A stretch of DNA of 64,000 nt, taken from Nostoc parmelioides FACHB-3921 (GTDB lineage: Bacteria > Cyanobacteriota > Cyanobacteriia > Cyanobacteriales > Nostocaceae). Below the pieces are notes generated by a model. That model made no database searches. It worked only from the letters and a program-made list of their open reading frames with translations, and was not told the DNA's origin. A program made the translations under genes and the position numbers. The stretch spans positions 35,958 to 99,957 of the forward strand of contig NZ_JACJQL010000024.1 of NCBI RefSeq assembly GCF_014696625.1, given 5' to 3'. Of this stretch, positions 51,945-60,671 are shown one piece after another; position 1 is the stretch's first letter, and each line of letters opens with the position of its first letter.

Positions 51945-52745
51945 ATGCCGAAAAATTGGTCTGATCAGCCTGTGTTGACTTTATTAAGTGATTTTGGCGA
52001 TCGCGATGTGTATGTAGCTGTAATGAAAGGAGTAATTGCCCAAATTAACCCTAAATTACAGGTAGTGGATTTAACCCATCAAATACCACCACAAAATATT
52101 GCTGCTGCTAGGTTTTGTTTGATGAATGCCTATCCCTACTTCCCAGAAGGGACTGTACATATAGTAGTGGTAGATCCGGGGGTGGGTAGTAGAAGACGGG
52201 CGATCGCAGTAGAATTTGCAGATGGGTTTCTAGTGGGGCCTGATAATGGCATATTTAGCGGTGTACTAGCTCAAAGTCCAGCTATCGCAGTTGTGGAGCT
52301 AACTAATTCCCAGTATTGGCGTACTCTTGAACCTAGCAAAACTTTTCATGGTAGAGATATTTTTGCCCCAGTCGGCGCTCATCTTGCTAGTGGTGTATCT
52401 CTTCAACATCTGGGGCAAGAAATTGAACCAGCCAGTTTGGTACAGATGAATATGAAAAACTGTACTCAGACAGCAACTGGTTGGTCTGGTGGTATTCAAT
52501 ACATAGATTACTTTGGTAATTTAGTCAGTAATATTCCGGGTGATTGCATACAAGGCAAAAAATGGTGTGTGCAAGTTAGTGGCTTGATGATTCCGGGGTG
52601 TGATACCTATAGTGATGTGAAATTGGGAGAGGCTGCGGCTTTAATTGGTAGTCATGGCTGGGTAGAAATTGCCATCAACAGTGGTGATGCACATTCACAG
52701 CTACAGATTAACTTGCAAGACCCTCTAGAAGTCATTAGTTATTAG
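51945..52745 (+). CDS. SAM hydroxide adenosyltransferase (DUF62 family)
   Basis: 266 residues from ATG 51945 (TTG at 51939 would add two). Related to fluorinase and chlorinase but of the class that uses hydroxide to cleave S-adenosylmethionine to adenosine and methionine. Motifs: LLSDFGDRDVYVAVMKGVI, VDLTHQIPPQNI, VHIVVVDPGVGS, GPDNGIFSGVL, FHGRDIFAPVGAHLASG and YIDYFGNLVSNI. The DGDR-type acidic residues and the His in FHGRD, typical of the hydrolase class, are present. Trimeric in relatives. Physiological role is uncertain. Confidence 0.92.
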   Translation: MPKNWSDQPVLTLLSDFGDRDVYVAVMKGVIAQINPKLQVVDLTHQIPPQNIAAARFCLMNAYPYFPEGTVHIVVVDPGVGSRRRAIAVEFADGFLVGPDNGIFSGVLAQSPAIAVVELTNSQYWRTLEPSKTFHGRDIFAPVGAHLASGVSLQHLGQEIEPASLVQMNMKNCTQTATGWSGGIQYIDYFGNLVSNIPGDCIQGKKWCVQVSGLMIPGCDTYSDVKLGEAAALIGSHGWVEIAINSGDAHSQLQINLQDPLEVISY

Positions 52746-52809
52746 ACTAGTGAATAAAGGCAAGGTGAGAACCGTTGACTGTTGACTAATGAATATGGAC
52801 TAATGACTA

Positions 52810-53466
52810 ATGACTACATCAACAATATCTGCACCGGAAGTTTATCAAGGTCAGTTTGGGGAGTTTACGATTAATCAGAGCGATCGCAATGGTGTGATTA
52901 TTTACCGTTCTGGTTTAATGGTAGCAGCCTTGAGTTTTGCCATTGGCACTGCTTTAGTATTATTCACCAATAATCCTATTGCTATTCAAGCCCTAACTCC
53001 CTTATACACTTGCTTCAGTTTGGCGCTGGGAGTAAGTTTATTGACGATTCATATTTATCTTGCACCATTGCACAGACTATTACAGGTTTTTTGGATAATT
53101 GGTAGCATTGCTGCGTTTATCTTCGGACATTCCGACAGTCAACCTTTTGCTGTGACTGTATACAATCAACCTTTGACCATATTGGGAATTGGTTTTACCT
53201 TCGCAGCGTTAACAGGGATTTATTTCAAAGAAGCGTTTTGCTTTTATCGTTTAGAAACCAAAGTCCTAACTTTCCTCGTACCCACACTTTTATTAGGACA
53301 CATGGTGGGCATTCTACCAACTCAATGGGAACAAATTTTATTAGGAGCTTGGGCAATCTTATTTGTAATATTTGCTGTACGTAAGGCAATACAAGCCATT
53401 CCCCCCGATATTGGTGATAAATCCGTATTTGCCTACCTCAAAGATAAAAACTCAGTCAAAGTTTAG
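52810..53466 (+). CDS. DUF2301 integral membrane protein
   Basis: 218 residues. A polar N-terminus (about 1-35) is followed by six to seven hydrophobic helices, with the recurrent motif GIYFKEAFCFYRLETKVLTF near 138-157 and a polar C-terminus. The family is common in cyanobacteria and proteobacteria (DUF2301, also called YccA-like in part); its function is unknown. The ATG at 52810 lies 64 bp after the SAM hydroxide adenosyltransferase gene within a region of TAATGACTAATGAC repeats. Confidence 0.85.
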   Translation: MTTSTISAPEVYQGQFGEFTINQSDRNGVIIYRSGLMVAALSFAIGTALVLFTNNPIAIQALTPLYTCFSLALGVSLLTIHIYLAPLHRLLQVFWIIGSIAAFIFGHSDSQPFAVTVYNQPLTILGIGFTFAALTGIYFKEAFCFYRLETKVLTFLVPTLLLGHMVGILPTQWEQILLGAWAILFVIFAVRKAIQAIPPDIGDKSVFAYLKDKNSVKV

Positions 53467-53480
53467 GAGACAGAATAAGA

Positions 53481-53518
53481 AGCAGGGGAGGCAGGGGAGG
53501 CAGAGGAGGCAGGGGAGA
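53481..53518. repeat. STRR: GCAGGGGAGGCAGGGG repeats
   Basis: Inverted form of the CCCCTGCCTC repeat found at 33041-33080 and 43669-43749. Followed by CCCAATCCCCAACCCCC heptamer-like tracts up to 53573. Confidence 0.7.
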
Positions 53519-53612
53519 ACTTTTCCCAGTCCCTAATCCCCAATCCCCAACCCCCGATACCCAACCCCCCAAATTTGGGAATACTCAACCCAGTGGGTGT
53601 GAGGATGGGAAT

Positions 53613-54731
53613 GTGGGTGAAGAACGAGCCTATTGGTTAGCTTGGGCGCAAATTTCGGGGGTTGGGCCTGTTTTACTACGACGACTACAGCAGCATTTCG
53701 GTACATTAGCAGCAGCTTGGAATGCTACTCAGGCGCAGTTAGGGGAAGTTGAGGGCTTTGGTTTACAGACTTTAGAAAAAGTGGTAAAACAGCGATCGCG
53801 TCTTTACCCAGAACAATTACTCATCCAGCATGAGGAAGAAAACCCCCATTTCTGGACACCAGCCGATACCAACTACCCCCGTTTGTTGTTAGAAACTCCC
53901 AGCCCACCGCCCATGTTGTACTATCAGGGTGAGGTGGATTTACAAGAAAATTGGGGAAATAAACCCTTAGTGGGCATTGTCGGGACGCGTCAACCCTCAG
54001 AATATGGCATACGCTGGACTCGGCAAATTAGCACTGCTTTAGCTAAAAATGGCTTCACTGTGGTTTCTGGTATGGCGGAAGGAATCGACACGGTAAGCCA
54101 CAGTGCAACTATAAAAGCTGGGGGAAGGACAATCGCAGTTTTGGGTACAGGTGTAGATGTCGTCTATCCCCATAAAAATCGGGATTTGTACCAGCAGATT
54201 TTGACCAATGGATTGGTTGTGAGTGAATATCCTGCCAAGACCCCACCCGATCGCGCTCACTTCCCTCGTCGTAATAGAATTATTGCTGGGTTAAGTCGCG
54301 CCATTTTGGTAATGGAAGCACCAATCAAGTCTGGCGCATTAATTACGGCTACCTACGCCAATGATTTTGGTAGGGATGTTTATGCACTCCCCGGCAGAGT
54401 AGATGATCATCCATCCCAAGGCTGTTTAAAATTACTTAGCCAAGGCGCTTCTTTAATTATCCGAGAAATCGATGAACTTTTAAAAATGCTGGGAGCAATA
54501 CCACAATTGGATATGGTAGATAAATCATCAGTACCAGAGCAGTTGAGTTTACCAACTTTATCACCAGAACTACAACGGGTACTTGATGCTATTAGCTTTG
54601 ATGCTTTACCCTTCGATTTGATTATTCAGCAAACAGGTATGAATGCTGGTTCAGTTTCCAGTGCTTTATTACAGTTGGAATTGATGGGTATAGTTTCGCA
54701 GCTACCAGGGATGAGGTATCAAAAATGTTAG
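53613..54731 (+). CDS. dprA: DNA-processing protein DprA (Smf)
   Basis: 372 residues. It protects incoming single-stranded DNA and loads RecA during natural transformation. The N-terminal SAM-like region (about 1-75) has ISGVGPVLLRRLQQHFG and GEVEGFG. The Rossmann-like DprA domain (about 80-300) has YPRLLLETPSPPPMLYYQG, VGIVGTRQPSEYG, VVSGMAEGIDTVSH, AVLGTGVDVVYP, FPRRNRIIAGLS, SGALITATYA and GRVDDHPSQGC. A C-terminal winged helix closes it (about 315-372: DLIIQQTGMNAGSVSSALLQLELMG). The start is GTG 53613; an ATG at 53611 is in another frame. Indicates DNA-uptake capacity. Confidence 0.95.
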   Translation: MGEERAYWLAWAQISGVGPVLLRRLQQHFGTLAAAWNATQAQLGEVEGFGLQTLEKVVKQRSRLYPEQLLIQHEEENPHFWTPADTNYPRLLLETPSPPPMLYYQGEVDLQENWGNKPLVGIVGTRQPSEYGIRWTRQISTALAKNGFTVVSGMAEGIDTVSHSATIKAGGRTIAVLGTGVDVVYPHKNRDLYQQILTNGLVVSEYPAKTPPDRAHFPRRNRIIAGLSRAILVMEAPIKSGALITATYANDFGRDVYALPGRVDDHPSQGCLKLLSQGASLIIREIDELLKMLGAIPQLDMVDKSSVPEQLSLPTLSPELQRVLDAISFDALPFDLIIQQTGMNAGSVSSALLQLELMGIVSQLPGMRYQKC

Positions 54732-54763
54732 AGTTTTGGGCTTTGCTTAAACCGGATTCACTA

Positions 54764-56116
54764 TTAAAAGAAGCCGGCGGACTCGTATAAACGTCTCACC
54801 ATAGCGGTGATTTTTGACCCATAATTTAAATCGGCTGACCAGCGTCCTGAAAGTTCATCAATTTTTGTTGCTACGCCACGGGTGACGAAGCGAAATCTGG
54901 GATCTACTACTTCATTGACTAGGGGTTCTAGACTAGCGTAGGCTTTGAGGTGCTGGATGTGCGCCCTGACACCAATTCTGGCACTAGGAAAAGCTGCTGC
55001 TTCTGTACCGCCACCAATGGAACCTAAACCAGCAAAGTTATTTTGTTCTGCTTTAATGTCTCCACCAAAGCGTAAAAATCCTGTTTCTACACACATTTGG
55101 CAGAAAGCAATGTCATAATTTACGCCCTCGGCGCTGGCTTCTTCTCGATAGAGTTTAGGTAAGTCAGGAAATTGGGCTAAGGCATTCTCGTTATTGTTTC
55201 TCAAGAATAGTTGCATTTGCACTTCTGAGGTCGTTCCATTGGACATGATCCTGTCAATTTGACCAGGACACACTACCAAATTGGAACGTAAGGTGACGGT
55301 GCGTGTTGCTGCATCCCAGCTAACGGCTACATTAAAATCTCGCAGTTCCACCGCTTTGACATAGACAATTCGCCGATAGGTGATGCGATTGACATTTGGT
55401 GCTTTTGATAAATCAATCCGCAGGCGATCGACTAAATCAATGGGAATGTAAGCGTTACCATTAACTAAGATTCCTTGCTCTGCATAATTCTGCCCGTTAA
55501 TATTAATATTGATGGGTGGATAATTGGGGTCTGCGGGGGTTCCCGGAGTAGGGTCAATCACTCGACTCCATGAAGCCAAACCATCAGCAATACCCAAAGC
55601 GAAATCGCGCCGACGATTTTGCAGCAAAGCTCGATCCTCAGGACTGCTGAGAAAAGCCACCTGCATGAGTAAAGAAGCGATCGCAATCTGCCGACAAAAG
55701 GCCAATCTACCTAAACCACTGTCTGTATCTGGTTTGACTCCCCGATTTGGTAACTGGGGTACACGGCGTAACAATCCAACTAACAGCAATTCCCCGTTGC
55801 TTTTACGCTCATTATTACTCGCAATATAGAACACACTAGCACCCCTTACAGCCGGGCTACTCGCCGAATCAGCATGGACTTCTAGGGATACATCACCTCG
55901 ACGACCACGAGCATTGATCCAGGTGATAGTATCAGCCGCACTCAAATCATCAGGAACAGACAAAACTTCAAAACTCCGCGATCGCAATTCTGTCACAATT
56001 AAATCTCGTAGCAGAATCATCTCTCTGGCTTCTGTCGTCCCCCCAGCGATTGAGCCTGGATCTACTCCTCCCGCTTCTCTGCCTCCGTGGGCTGCCGAAA
56101 TAAAAATACGCCCCAT
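54764..56116 (-). CDS. N-acetylmuramoyl-L-alanine amidase with glucosaminidase-type domain
   Basis: 450 residues. The N-terminal amidase_3 (AmiC-like) zinc hydrolase (about 1-185) has ISAAHGGREAGG (zinc His), DLIVTELRSRS, SLEVHADSASSPAVRG (second His) and the terminal Glu near VAFLSSPEDRALL. A central beta-rich module (about 200-275, NAYIPIDLVDRLRI, AVSWDAATRTVTLRSN) resembles copper-amine-oxidase N-like stalks. The C-terminal part (about 300-450, YREEASAEGVNYDIAFCQMCVETGFLRFGG, NNFAGLG) is a mannosyl-glucosaminidase/lysozyme-like domain. No signal peptide at the chosen start; an N-terminal leader may be missing, which is odd for a periplasmic enzyme. Divergent from dnaG. Confidence 0.88.
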   Translation of the reverse strand: MGRIFISAAHGGREAGGVDPGSIAGGTTEAREMILLRDLIVTELRSRSFEVLSVPDDLSAADTITWINARGRRGDVSLEVHADSASSPAVRGASVFYIASNNERKSNGELLLVGLLRRVPQLPNRGVKPDTDSGLGRLAFCRQIAIASLLMQVAFLSSPEDRALLQNRRRDFALGIADGLASWSRVIDPTPGTPADPNYPPINININGQNYAEQGILVNGNAYIPIDLVDRLRIDLSKAPNVNRITYRRIVYVKAVELRDFNVAVSWDAATRTVTLRSNLVVCPGQIDRIMSNGTTSEVQMQLFLRNNNENALAQFPDLPKLYREEASAEGVNYDIAFCQMCVETGFLRFGGDIKAEQNNFAGLGSIGGGTEAAAFPSARIGVRAHIQHLKAYASLEPLVNEVVDPRFRFVTRGVATKIDELSGRWSADLNYGSKITAMVRRLYESAGFF

Positions 56117-56232
56117 CTCCCGTATTTCCTCTGATAAAATTAAGCGTAAGCAATTCTATACACTATTTTGGGCTTGGCAACAATAATTATATGGGGAGGG
56201 GGAAGAGATATACTGACCACTGACAATTGTAC

Positions 56233-56252
56233 AGACGCGATTAATCGCGTCT
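56233..56252. repeat. 20-bp perfect palindrome in the amidase-dnaG divergent region
   Basis: AGACGCGATTAATCGCGTCT, flanked by GTAC and CTAAC. It looks like a dispersed Nostoc palindrome (compare 25531-25558). It lies 24 bp before the dnaG start and could affect its expression. Confidence 0.6.
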
Positions 56253-56275
56253 CTAACAACTAGCAACCAACCAAA

Positions 56276-58198
56276 ATGCAAATTCCGCGCCTCCATCCAG
56301 ATACGATAGATGAAGTTAAACATCGGGCTGATATTGTCGATGTGGTATCGGAATATGTGGTTTTACGCAAGCGGGGTAAAGATTTTGTCGGCTTGTGTCC
56401 TTTCCATGATGAAAAATCACCTAGTTTTACTGTCAGCCAAACTAAGCAAATGTATTATTGCTTTGGTTGTCAGGCTGGGGGAAATTCGATTAAGTTTTTG
56501 ATGGAATTGGGCAAGCGATCGTTTGCTGATGTGGTGTTAGATTTAGCTAGGCGCTACCAAGTCCCAGTCCAAACCCTGGAACCAGAACAACGGCAAGAAT
56601 TACAGCGTCAGATATCGTTGCGAGAACAGTTGTATGAGGTGCTGGCTTCGGCGGCGAGTTTTTATCAACACGCCCTCAGACAATCACAAGGACAAAAGGC
56701 GATGCAGTATTTACGCAGCGATCGCCAATTCCAGGAAGTAACAATCCAACAGTTCGGCTTGGGTTATGCACCCGCAGGCTGGGAAACTCTCCATCGTTAT
56801 TTGGTGGAAGACAAGCATTACCCGGTGCATCTGGTAGAAAAAGCAGGTTTGATTAAACCCCGCAAGGAAGGCGCGGGATATTATGATGTGTTCCGCGATC
56901 GCCTCATGATTCCCATCCGTGATATCCAAGGACGGGTAATTGGTTTTGGTGGGAGAACGTTGACAGATGAACAGCCAAAATATTTAAATTCACCAGAAAC
57001 AGAACTATTTAATAAAGGTAAAACCCTATTCGCCCTCGACCAAGCAAAGACGGGGATTTCCCAGTTTGATCAAGCAGTGGTGGTGGAAGGTTATTTTGAT
57101 GCGATCGCCCTCCACGCAGCCGGCATTAATAATGCTGTGGCTTCTTTGGGTACTGCCCTGAGTTTAGAACAAGTGCGGCTCGTATTGCGCTACACCGACT
57201 CAAAACAGTTGGTACTCAACTTTGATGCAGATAAAGCCGGAACCAACGCCGCCGAACGGGCGATCGGGGAAATTGCCGATTTAGCTTACAAAGGCGAAGT
57301 GCAACTGAAAATTCTCAACATTCCCGATGGCAAAGATGCTGATGAATATCTGCGTAGCCATACACCAGCAGATTATGGACAACTATTAGCAAATGCACCA
57401 TTATGGTTGAACTGGCAGATTCAGCAGATTACCAAAGACCGTGATTTAAAACAAGCGACTGATTTTCAGCAAGTTACACAGCAATTTGTCAAATTACTCA
57501 AAAATATAGTTAACGGCGATACCCGCAACTATTACGTTTCTTACTGTGCAGAAATCCTCAGCTTAGGAGACACCAGACTCATCCCCCTGCGAGTGGAAAA
57601 TCTCCTCACCCAAATCACCCCAGCCACCGCCACCTATAGCAAACCCCTGTCAACCAGGACGAATAGAAGCCTTTCCCTAGTTCCTAGTCCTAATTCTCCC
57701 CTCAATGGCGATCGCAGCCTGCTAGAACTAGCCGAGGCGCTATTACTGCGGATTTACCTCCATTGTCCCGAACAGCGTCGAGTGATTATTGAAGAACTAG
57801 AAACCAGAAATTTAGAGTTTAGCCTATCCCACCATAGATTTTTGTGGCAACAAATCTTAGAGTCTCCAGGCGAACAGATTGATTTAGTTTCCCGACTACA
57901 AGATATATATTTAGAACTAGCTGAAGAACTTGGGGTAATTTCTCATCTGTTTCATCTCAATGAGAAAACCAAAAAAGAGATTATGCGGACTCCCCAAGTT
58001 GTACAAGCAGCGATCGCCTGTATGGAACGAGTATTAACAGAAAAGCGTTATCGTCACTTTCTGGAACTCTGGCAAGAAACTGACCCTGAAACTGAACCAG
58101 AAAAATGGCAATCATATTATCAGGCATTCTACACCGAAAAAATCAAGCTACAAGAACTAGACCGACAACGGCAATTTTCCCTAACAGAATTGTTGTAA
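56276..58198 (+). CDS. dnaG: DNA primase
   Basis: 640 residues, synthesises RNA primers at the replication fork. The zinc-binding CHC2 domain (1-100) has Cys41, His44, Cys62 and Cys65 (CPFHDEKSPS, YYCFGCQAGG). The catalytic RNA polymerase core with TOPRIM (about 110-370) has FGLGYAP, RDRLMIPIRDIQGRVIGFGGR, PKYLNSPET, VVVEGYFDAIAL and LVLNFDADKAG. The helicase-binding C-terminal domain (about 470-640) is helical. Normal length for cyanobacteria. The ATG at 56276 is the first in frame. Confidence 0.97.
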   Translation: MQIPRLHPDTIDEVKHRADIVDVVSEYVVLRKRGKDFVGLCPFHDEKSPSFTVSQTKQMYYCFGCQAGGNSIKFLMELGKRSFADVVLDLARRYQVPVQTLEPEQRQELQRQISLREQLYEVLASAASFYQHALRQSQGQKAMQYLRSDRQFQEVTIQQFGLGYAPAGWETLHRYLVEDKHYPVHLVEKAGLIKPRKEGAGYYDVFRDRLMIPIRDIQGRVIGFGGRTLTDEQPKYLNSPETELFNKGKTLFALDQAKTGISQFDQAVVVEGYFDAIALHAAGINNAVASLGTALSLEQVRLVLRYTDSKQLVLNFDADKAGTNAAERAIGEIADLAYKGEVQLKILNIPDGKDADEYLRSHTPADYGQLLANAPLWLNWQIQQITKDRDLKQATDFQQVTQQFVKLLKNIVNGDTRNYYVSYCAEILSLGDTRLIPLRVENLLTQITPATATYSKPLSTRTNRSLSLVPSPNSPLNGDRSLLELAEALLLRIYLHCPEQRRVIIEELETRNLEFSLSHHRFLWQQILESPGEQIDLVSRLQDIYLELAEELGVISHLFHLNEKTKKEIMRTPQVVQAAIACMERVLTEKRYRHFLELWQETDPETEPEKWQSYYQAFYTEKIKLQELDRQRQFSLTELL

Positions 58199-58230
58199 AT
58201 ATAGCGGTTTGCAGTTAAGTTTAATACAGA

Positions 58231-58304
58231 CCTAACCCCCAACCCCTTCCCTACAAGGGAAGAGGAGTAAGCATCAAAGCCTCTCCTTGTAGGAGAGAGG
58301 TCAG
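58231..58304. repeat. Dispersed hairpin repeat after dnaG
   Basis: CCTAACCCCCAACCCCTTCC followed by two imperfect hairpins, CCCTACAAGGG and CTCTCCTTGTAGGAGAG. Resembles the interspersed CCCCTTCCCTACAAGGGAAG repeats common in Nostoc genomes. Confidence 0.55.
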
Positions 58305-58405
58305 AGTGTATCGCATACAAACGAGAAGCGCTATAGATCCCATACAAAAAACAAAATGTCCGAATCCGGCTAGAATTTTACTAAAAAACTGTCCCCCCCA
58401 CCTGC

Positions 58406-59200
58406 ATGAATATTCAAGCCAGCTCTAATTCCTTAAATATTTATTCGATTTTGAGTCAAACTCAACGCTTGCGAGTTAGCGACGGAGAAGTTAAACCCGT
58501 TCTAGATAGCTGCATCTATCCTTCCAAGTTACTTGTACTAATTTGGTCACAGTTGGGGGATTTTGATAATTTAGAATATGCTTGGTGGCTACAAAGAGAA
58601 AAAGAACAAATCGCAGCCAGAGGAATTATAATTCGGGCTATTGGAATAGGCGATCGCAATTCTGGACTCAAGTTTTGCGAATATACAAATTTCCCGCAAG
58701 AATGGTTGTTTGTCGATGCAAAAGCGGAAATCCACAGTATTTTGGGTCTTTATCGCGGTTTATCGCTACAATTCCCCATACTATCAAGTTCACAAAAAGC
58801 ATGGCTGAATTTAATGCTGATGTGTGCAGGAATTGGTAGTCCCGGAACTCTCAAGGAAGTTTTTCGGGGTTATAAGGGTGATAAGAAAGCACCCCAGTTA
58901 ATTGCTGATGAGGAAGTTGTGAAGGGTACACCTTTACCACCAATGAAAGGTTCATTTTTCAAAGCTGCTGGCGGAACAGGCTTTCAGCGTCCTTTTGAAC
59001 TAGCAACCCTGCGTCTACGAAATATGACTGAAGTTTTGAGCAACTGGAGTACTTATGTACCAAATTCATCTTATTTGACCCAGCGCGGAGGAACTTTTCT
59101 CTTTGATTCTCAAGGCACATTAATTTATGAACACCGCGATCGCGGTATCCTGGGTTTTGCAGAAAATATGAGCAATCCCTTATCTTTCTTATACGAGTAA
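58406..59200 (+). CDS. Peroxiredoxin-like (AhpC/TSA-related) protein lacking the peroxidatic cysteine
   Basis: 264 residues. The thioredoxin-like layout is recognisable: LVLIWSQLGDFDNLEYAWWLQREKEQIAARGIIIRAIGIG is the strand-helix-strand of AhpC/TSA-2 proteins (given as consecutive pieces LVLIWSQLGDFDNLEYAW and LQREKEQIAARGIIIRAIG). LFVDAKAEIHSILGLYRGL, GGTFLFDSQGTLIYEHRDRG close the fold. The position normally occupied by the catalytic Cys (as in CPFC) reads SQLGD, so peroxidase activity is unlikely. A large insertion (about 145-200) contains VFRGYKGDKKAPQL. Standalone gene. Confidence 0.8.
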   Translation: MNIQASSNSLNIYSILSQTQRLRVSDGEVKPVLDSCIYPSKLLVLIWSQLGDFDNLEYAWWLQREKEQIAARGIIIRAIGIGDRNSGLKFCEYTNFPQEWLFVDAKAEIHSILGLYRGLSLQFPILSSSQKAWLNLMLMCAGIGSPGTLKEVFRGYKGDKKAPQLIADEEVVKGTPLPPMKGSFFKAAGGTGFQRPFELATLRLRNMTEVLSNWSTYVPNSSYLTQRGGTFLFDSQGTLIYEHRDRGILGFAENMSNPLSFLYE

Positions 59201-59219
59201 GTAGTAATGATCTTATTTA

Positions 59220-59771
59220 TTAATAAGCTCCTATTAGACTATAAGTTAAACTCGCCAGAACTAAAGAGGTAATAATAACGTAAATAAATTCTCGTTTTAG
59301 CAGGAAGGTAAGTAAAGATATAACAACGCGTAAAACGGGAATAGCGATTAATAATAACAACCCCAGTTGAATGATGCCACGGCGGCTACCTGATAATACT
59401 GCGTGGAATACACCAGATGGTGAACGAAACTCTGATGGTGTACCGTGAAAAATATGATAATCAGCAGGCTCAGTACCGTGATGAATTAAGTAGAGTATGC
59501 CCCCTATTAGGACAACTGCACTAGCTGTCAAAACACCATATTTTAAAAGATTGCTGAGTAAATATTCTAATTGCTGTTCAGTTGATGTTTTGACAAAATT
59601 CCTGCTAACATCAATTTCACAAATGCTAGTAATTTGTCCGACAGCGCTAATTGGTGATTCTTCTAATTTTTGGCTCTCATTCGCTTCTGGAAGCTGCACC
59701 GAGGTAACCACAACTTCACTTTCTGACTGTACTGTTGAGTTCCAGTAAATACCAGAATTATATTCATACAT
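59220..59771 (-). CDS. DUF1634 membrane protein, partner of TSUP exporter
   Basis: 183 residues. A polar N-terminal part of about 75 residues is followed by three hydrophobic helices (LKYGVLTASAVVLIGGILYLI, GIIQLGLLLLIAIPVLRVVIS, FIYVIITSLVLASLTYSLI) with the DUF1634 signature EYLLSNLLKYGV. Genes of this family nearly always follow TauE/SafE permease genes; here the permease stop is 1 bp upstream, so the pair is translationally coupled. Its role as an exporter subunit is inferred from this linkage. Confidence 0.88.
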   Translation of the reverse strand: MYEYNSGIYWNSTVQSESEVVVTSVQLPEANESQKLEESPISAVGQITSICEIDVSRNFVKTSTEQQLEYLLSNLLKYGVLTASAVVLIGGILYLIHHGTEPADYHIFHGTPSEFRSPSGVFHAVLSGSRRGIIQLGLLLLIAIPVLRVVISLLTFLLKREFIYVIITSLVLASLTYSLIGAY

Positions 59772-59772
59772 T

Positions 59773-60609
59773 TTACAGCCCTCCTATTAGACTGTTGTAG
59801 ACCATCTTCAAAGCCATTACCACTAACACCAGACTGAAAATAATCCTCAAAATCTGCGTCTTCGCACCTATTAAAACTCTCGCACCCAAAAAAGCACCGG
59901 GTAATACACCCAACATTACAGGCATTGATAGACCAGGATCAATGTAACCTCTGGCTAAATAAACTCCGGCTGATGCGGCGGCTGTGACACCGATCATAAA
60001 ATTGCTGGTAGTGGTGGAAACCTTGAAGGGTAGGCGCATGGCTTGATCCATTGCTAAAACTTTGAATCCTCCCGAACCAATACCCAGCAAGCCGGACAAC
60101 ACCCCAGCTACTAACATGATGCTAAACCCGGCTGGTACTGCGTGGACGTGATAAGGCATTAATCCATTAGTAGTAGGATAGGTGCTATTGAGTTGCAGGT
60201 AGTTGGCGATGGGGTCTGCTATATCGTCTTCTACTTGCTCAAGTCTTGGTCGTTGTGAAAGATACGCAGAATACATCAGTACGATCGCCAGGACAATAGT
60301 CAAAGCTTTGACAGATACAAATGTAGCAATCATCGCCCCAGCGATCGCCCCGATTGTGGTGGAAACTTCTAAAAACATCCCCAATCGCAGATTTGTATAG
60401 CCTTTTTTAATATAAGTAGATGCAGCCCCCAAGGATGTCGCAATTACAGATACCAGGGAAGCGCCAACAGCATATCTAATATCAACACCAAATACTGAAG
60501 TTAATAAGGGAACAATGACAACCCCACCCCCCAACCCAGTTAACGCACCTATAAAACCAGCGCTAAATGAGCCAAGCCAAACTAGCAGAGAAAATTCTAG
60601 TATATTCAA
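59773..60609 (-). CDS. TauE/SafE (TSUP) family sulfur/organosulfonate exporter-like permease
   Basis: 278 residues with about eight membrane helices. GFIGALTGLGGGVVIVPLL (near 18-36) and GVLSGLLGIGSGGFKVLAM (near 167) are the two TSUP repeats with Gly-rich centres. The charged loop with QRPRLEQVEDD is cytosolic or periplasmic. The family moves sulfite, sulfonates or thiosulfate across the inner membrane; substrate not determined. Operon with the DUF1634 gene. Confidence 0.9.
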   Translation of the reverse strand: MNILEFSLLVWLGSFSAGFIGALTGLGGGVVIVPLLTSVFGVDIRYAVGASLVSVIATSLGAASTYIKKGYTNLRLGMFLEVSTTIGAIAGAMIATFVSVKALTIVLAIVLMYSAYLSQRPRLEQVEDDIADPIANYLQLNSTYPTTNGLMPYHVHAVPAGFSIMLVAGVLSGLLGIGSGGFKVLAMDQAMRLPFKVSTTTSNFMIGVTAAASAGVYLARGYIDPGLSMPVMLGVLPGAFLGARVLIGAKTQILRIIFSLVLVVMALKMVYNSLIGGL

Positions 60610-60637
60610 AATTTATCCCCCACGATTGGTAAAACTA

Positions 60638-60669
60638 GACTATCCCTATTTACGTTGAGAGGGATAGTC
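60638..60669 (-). terminator. Terminator-like hairpin after topA
   Basis: GACTATCCCT (60638-60647) pairs with AGGGATAGTC (60660-60669) around a 12-nt loop. It starts 3 bp beyond the topA stop on the minus strand and is followed there by TAGTTTT; on the plus strand by TTTCATTTG. Confidence 0.6.
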
Positions 60670-60671
60670 TT

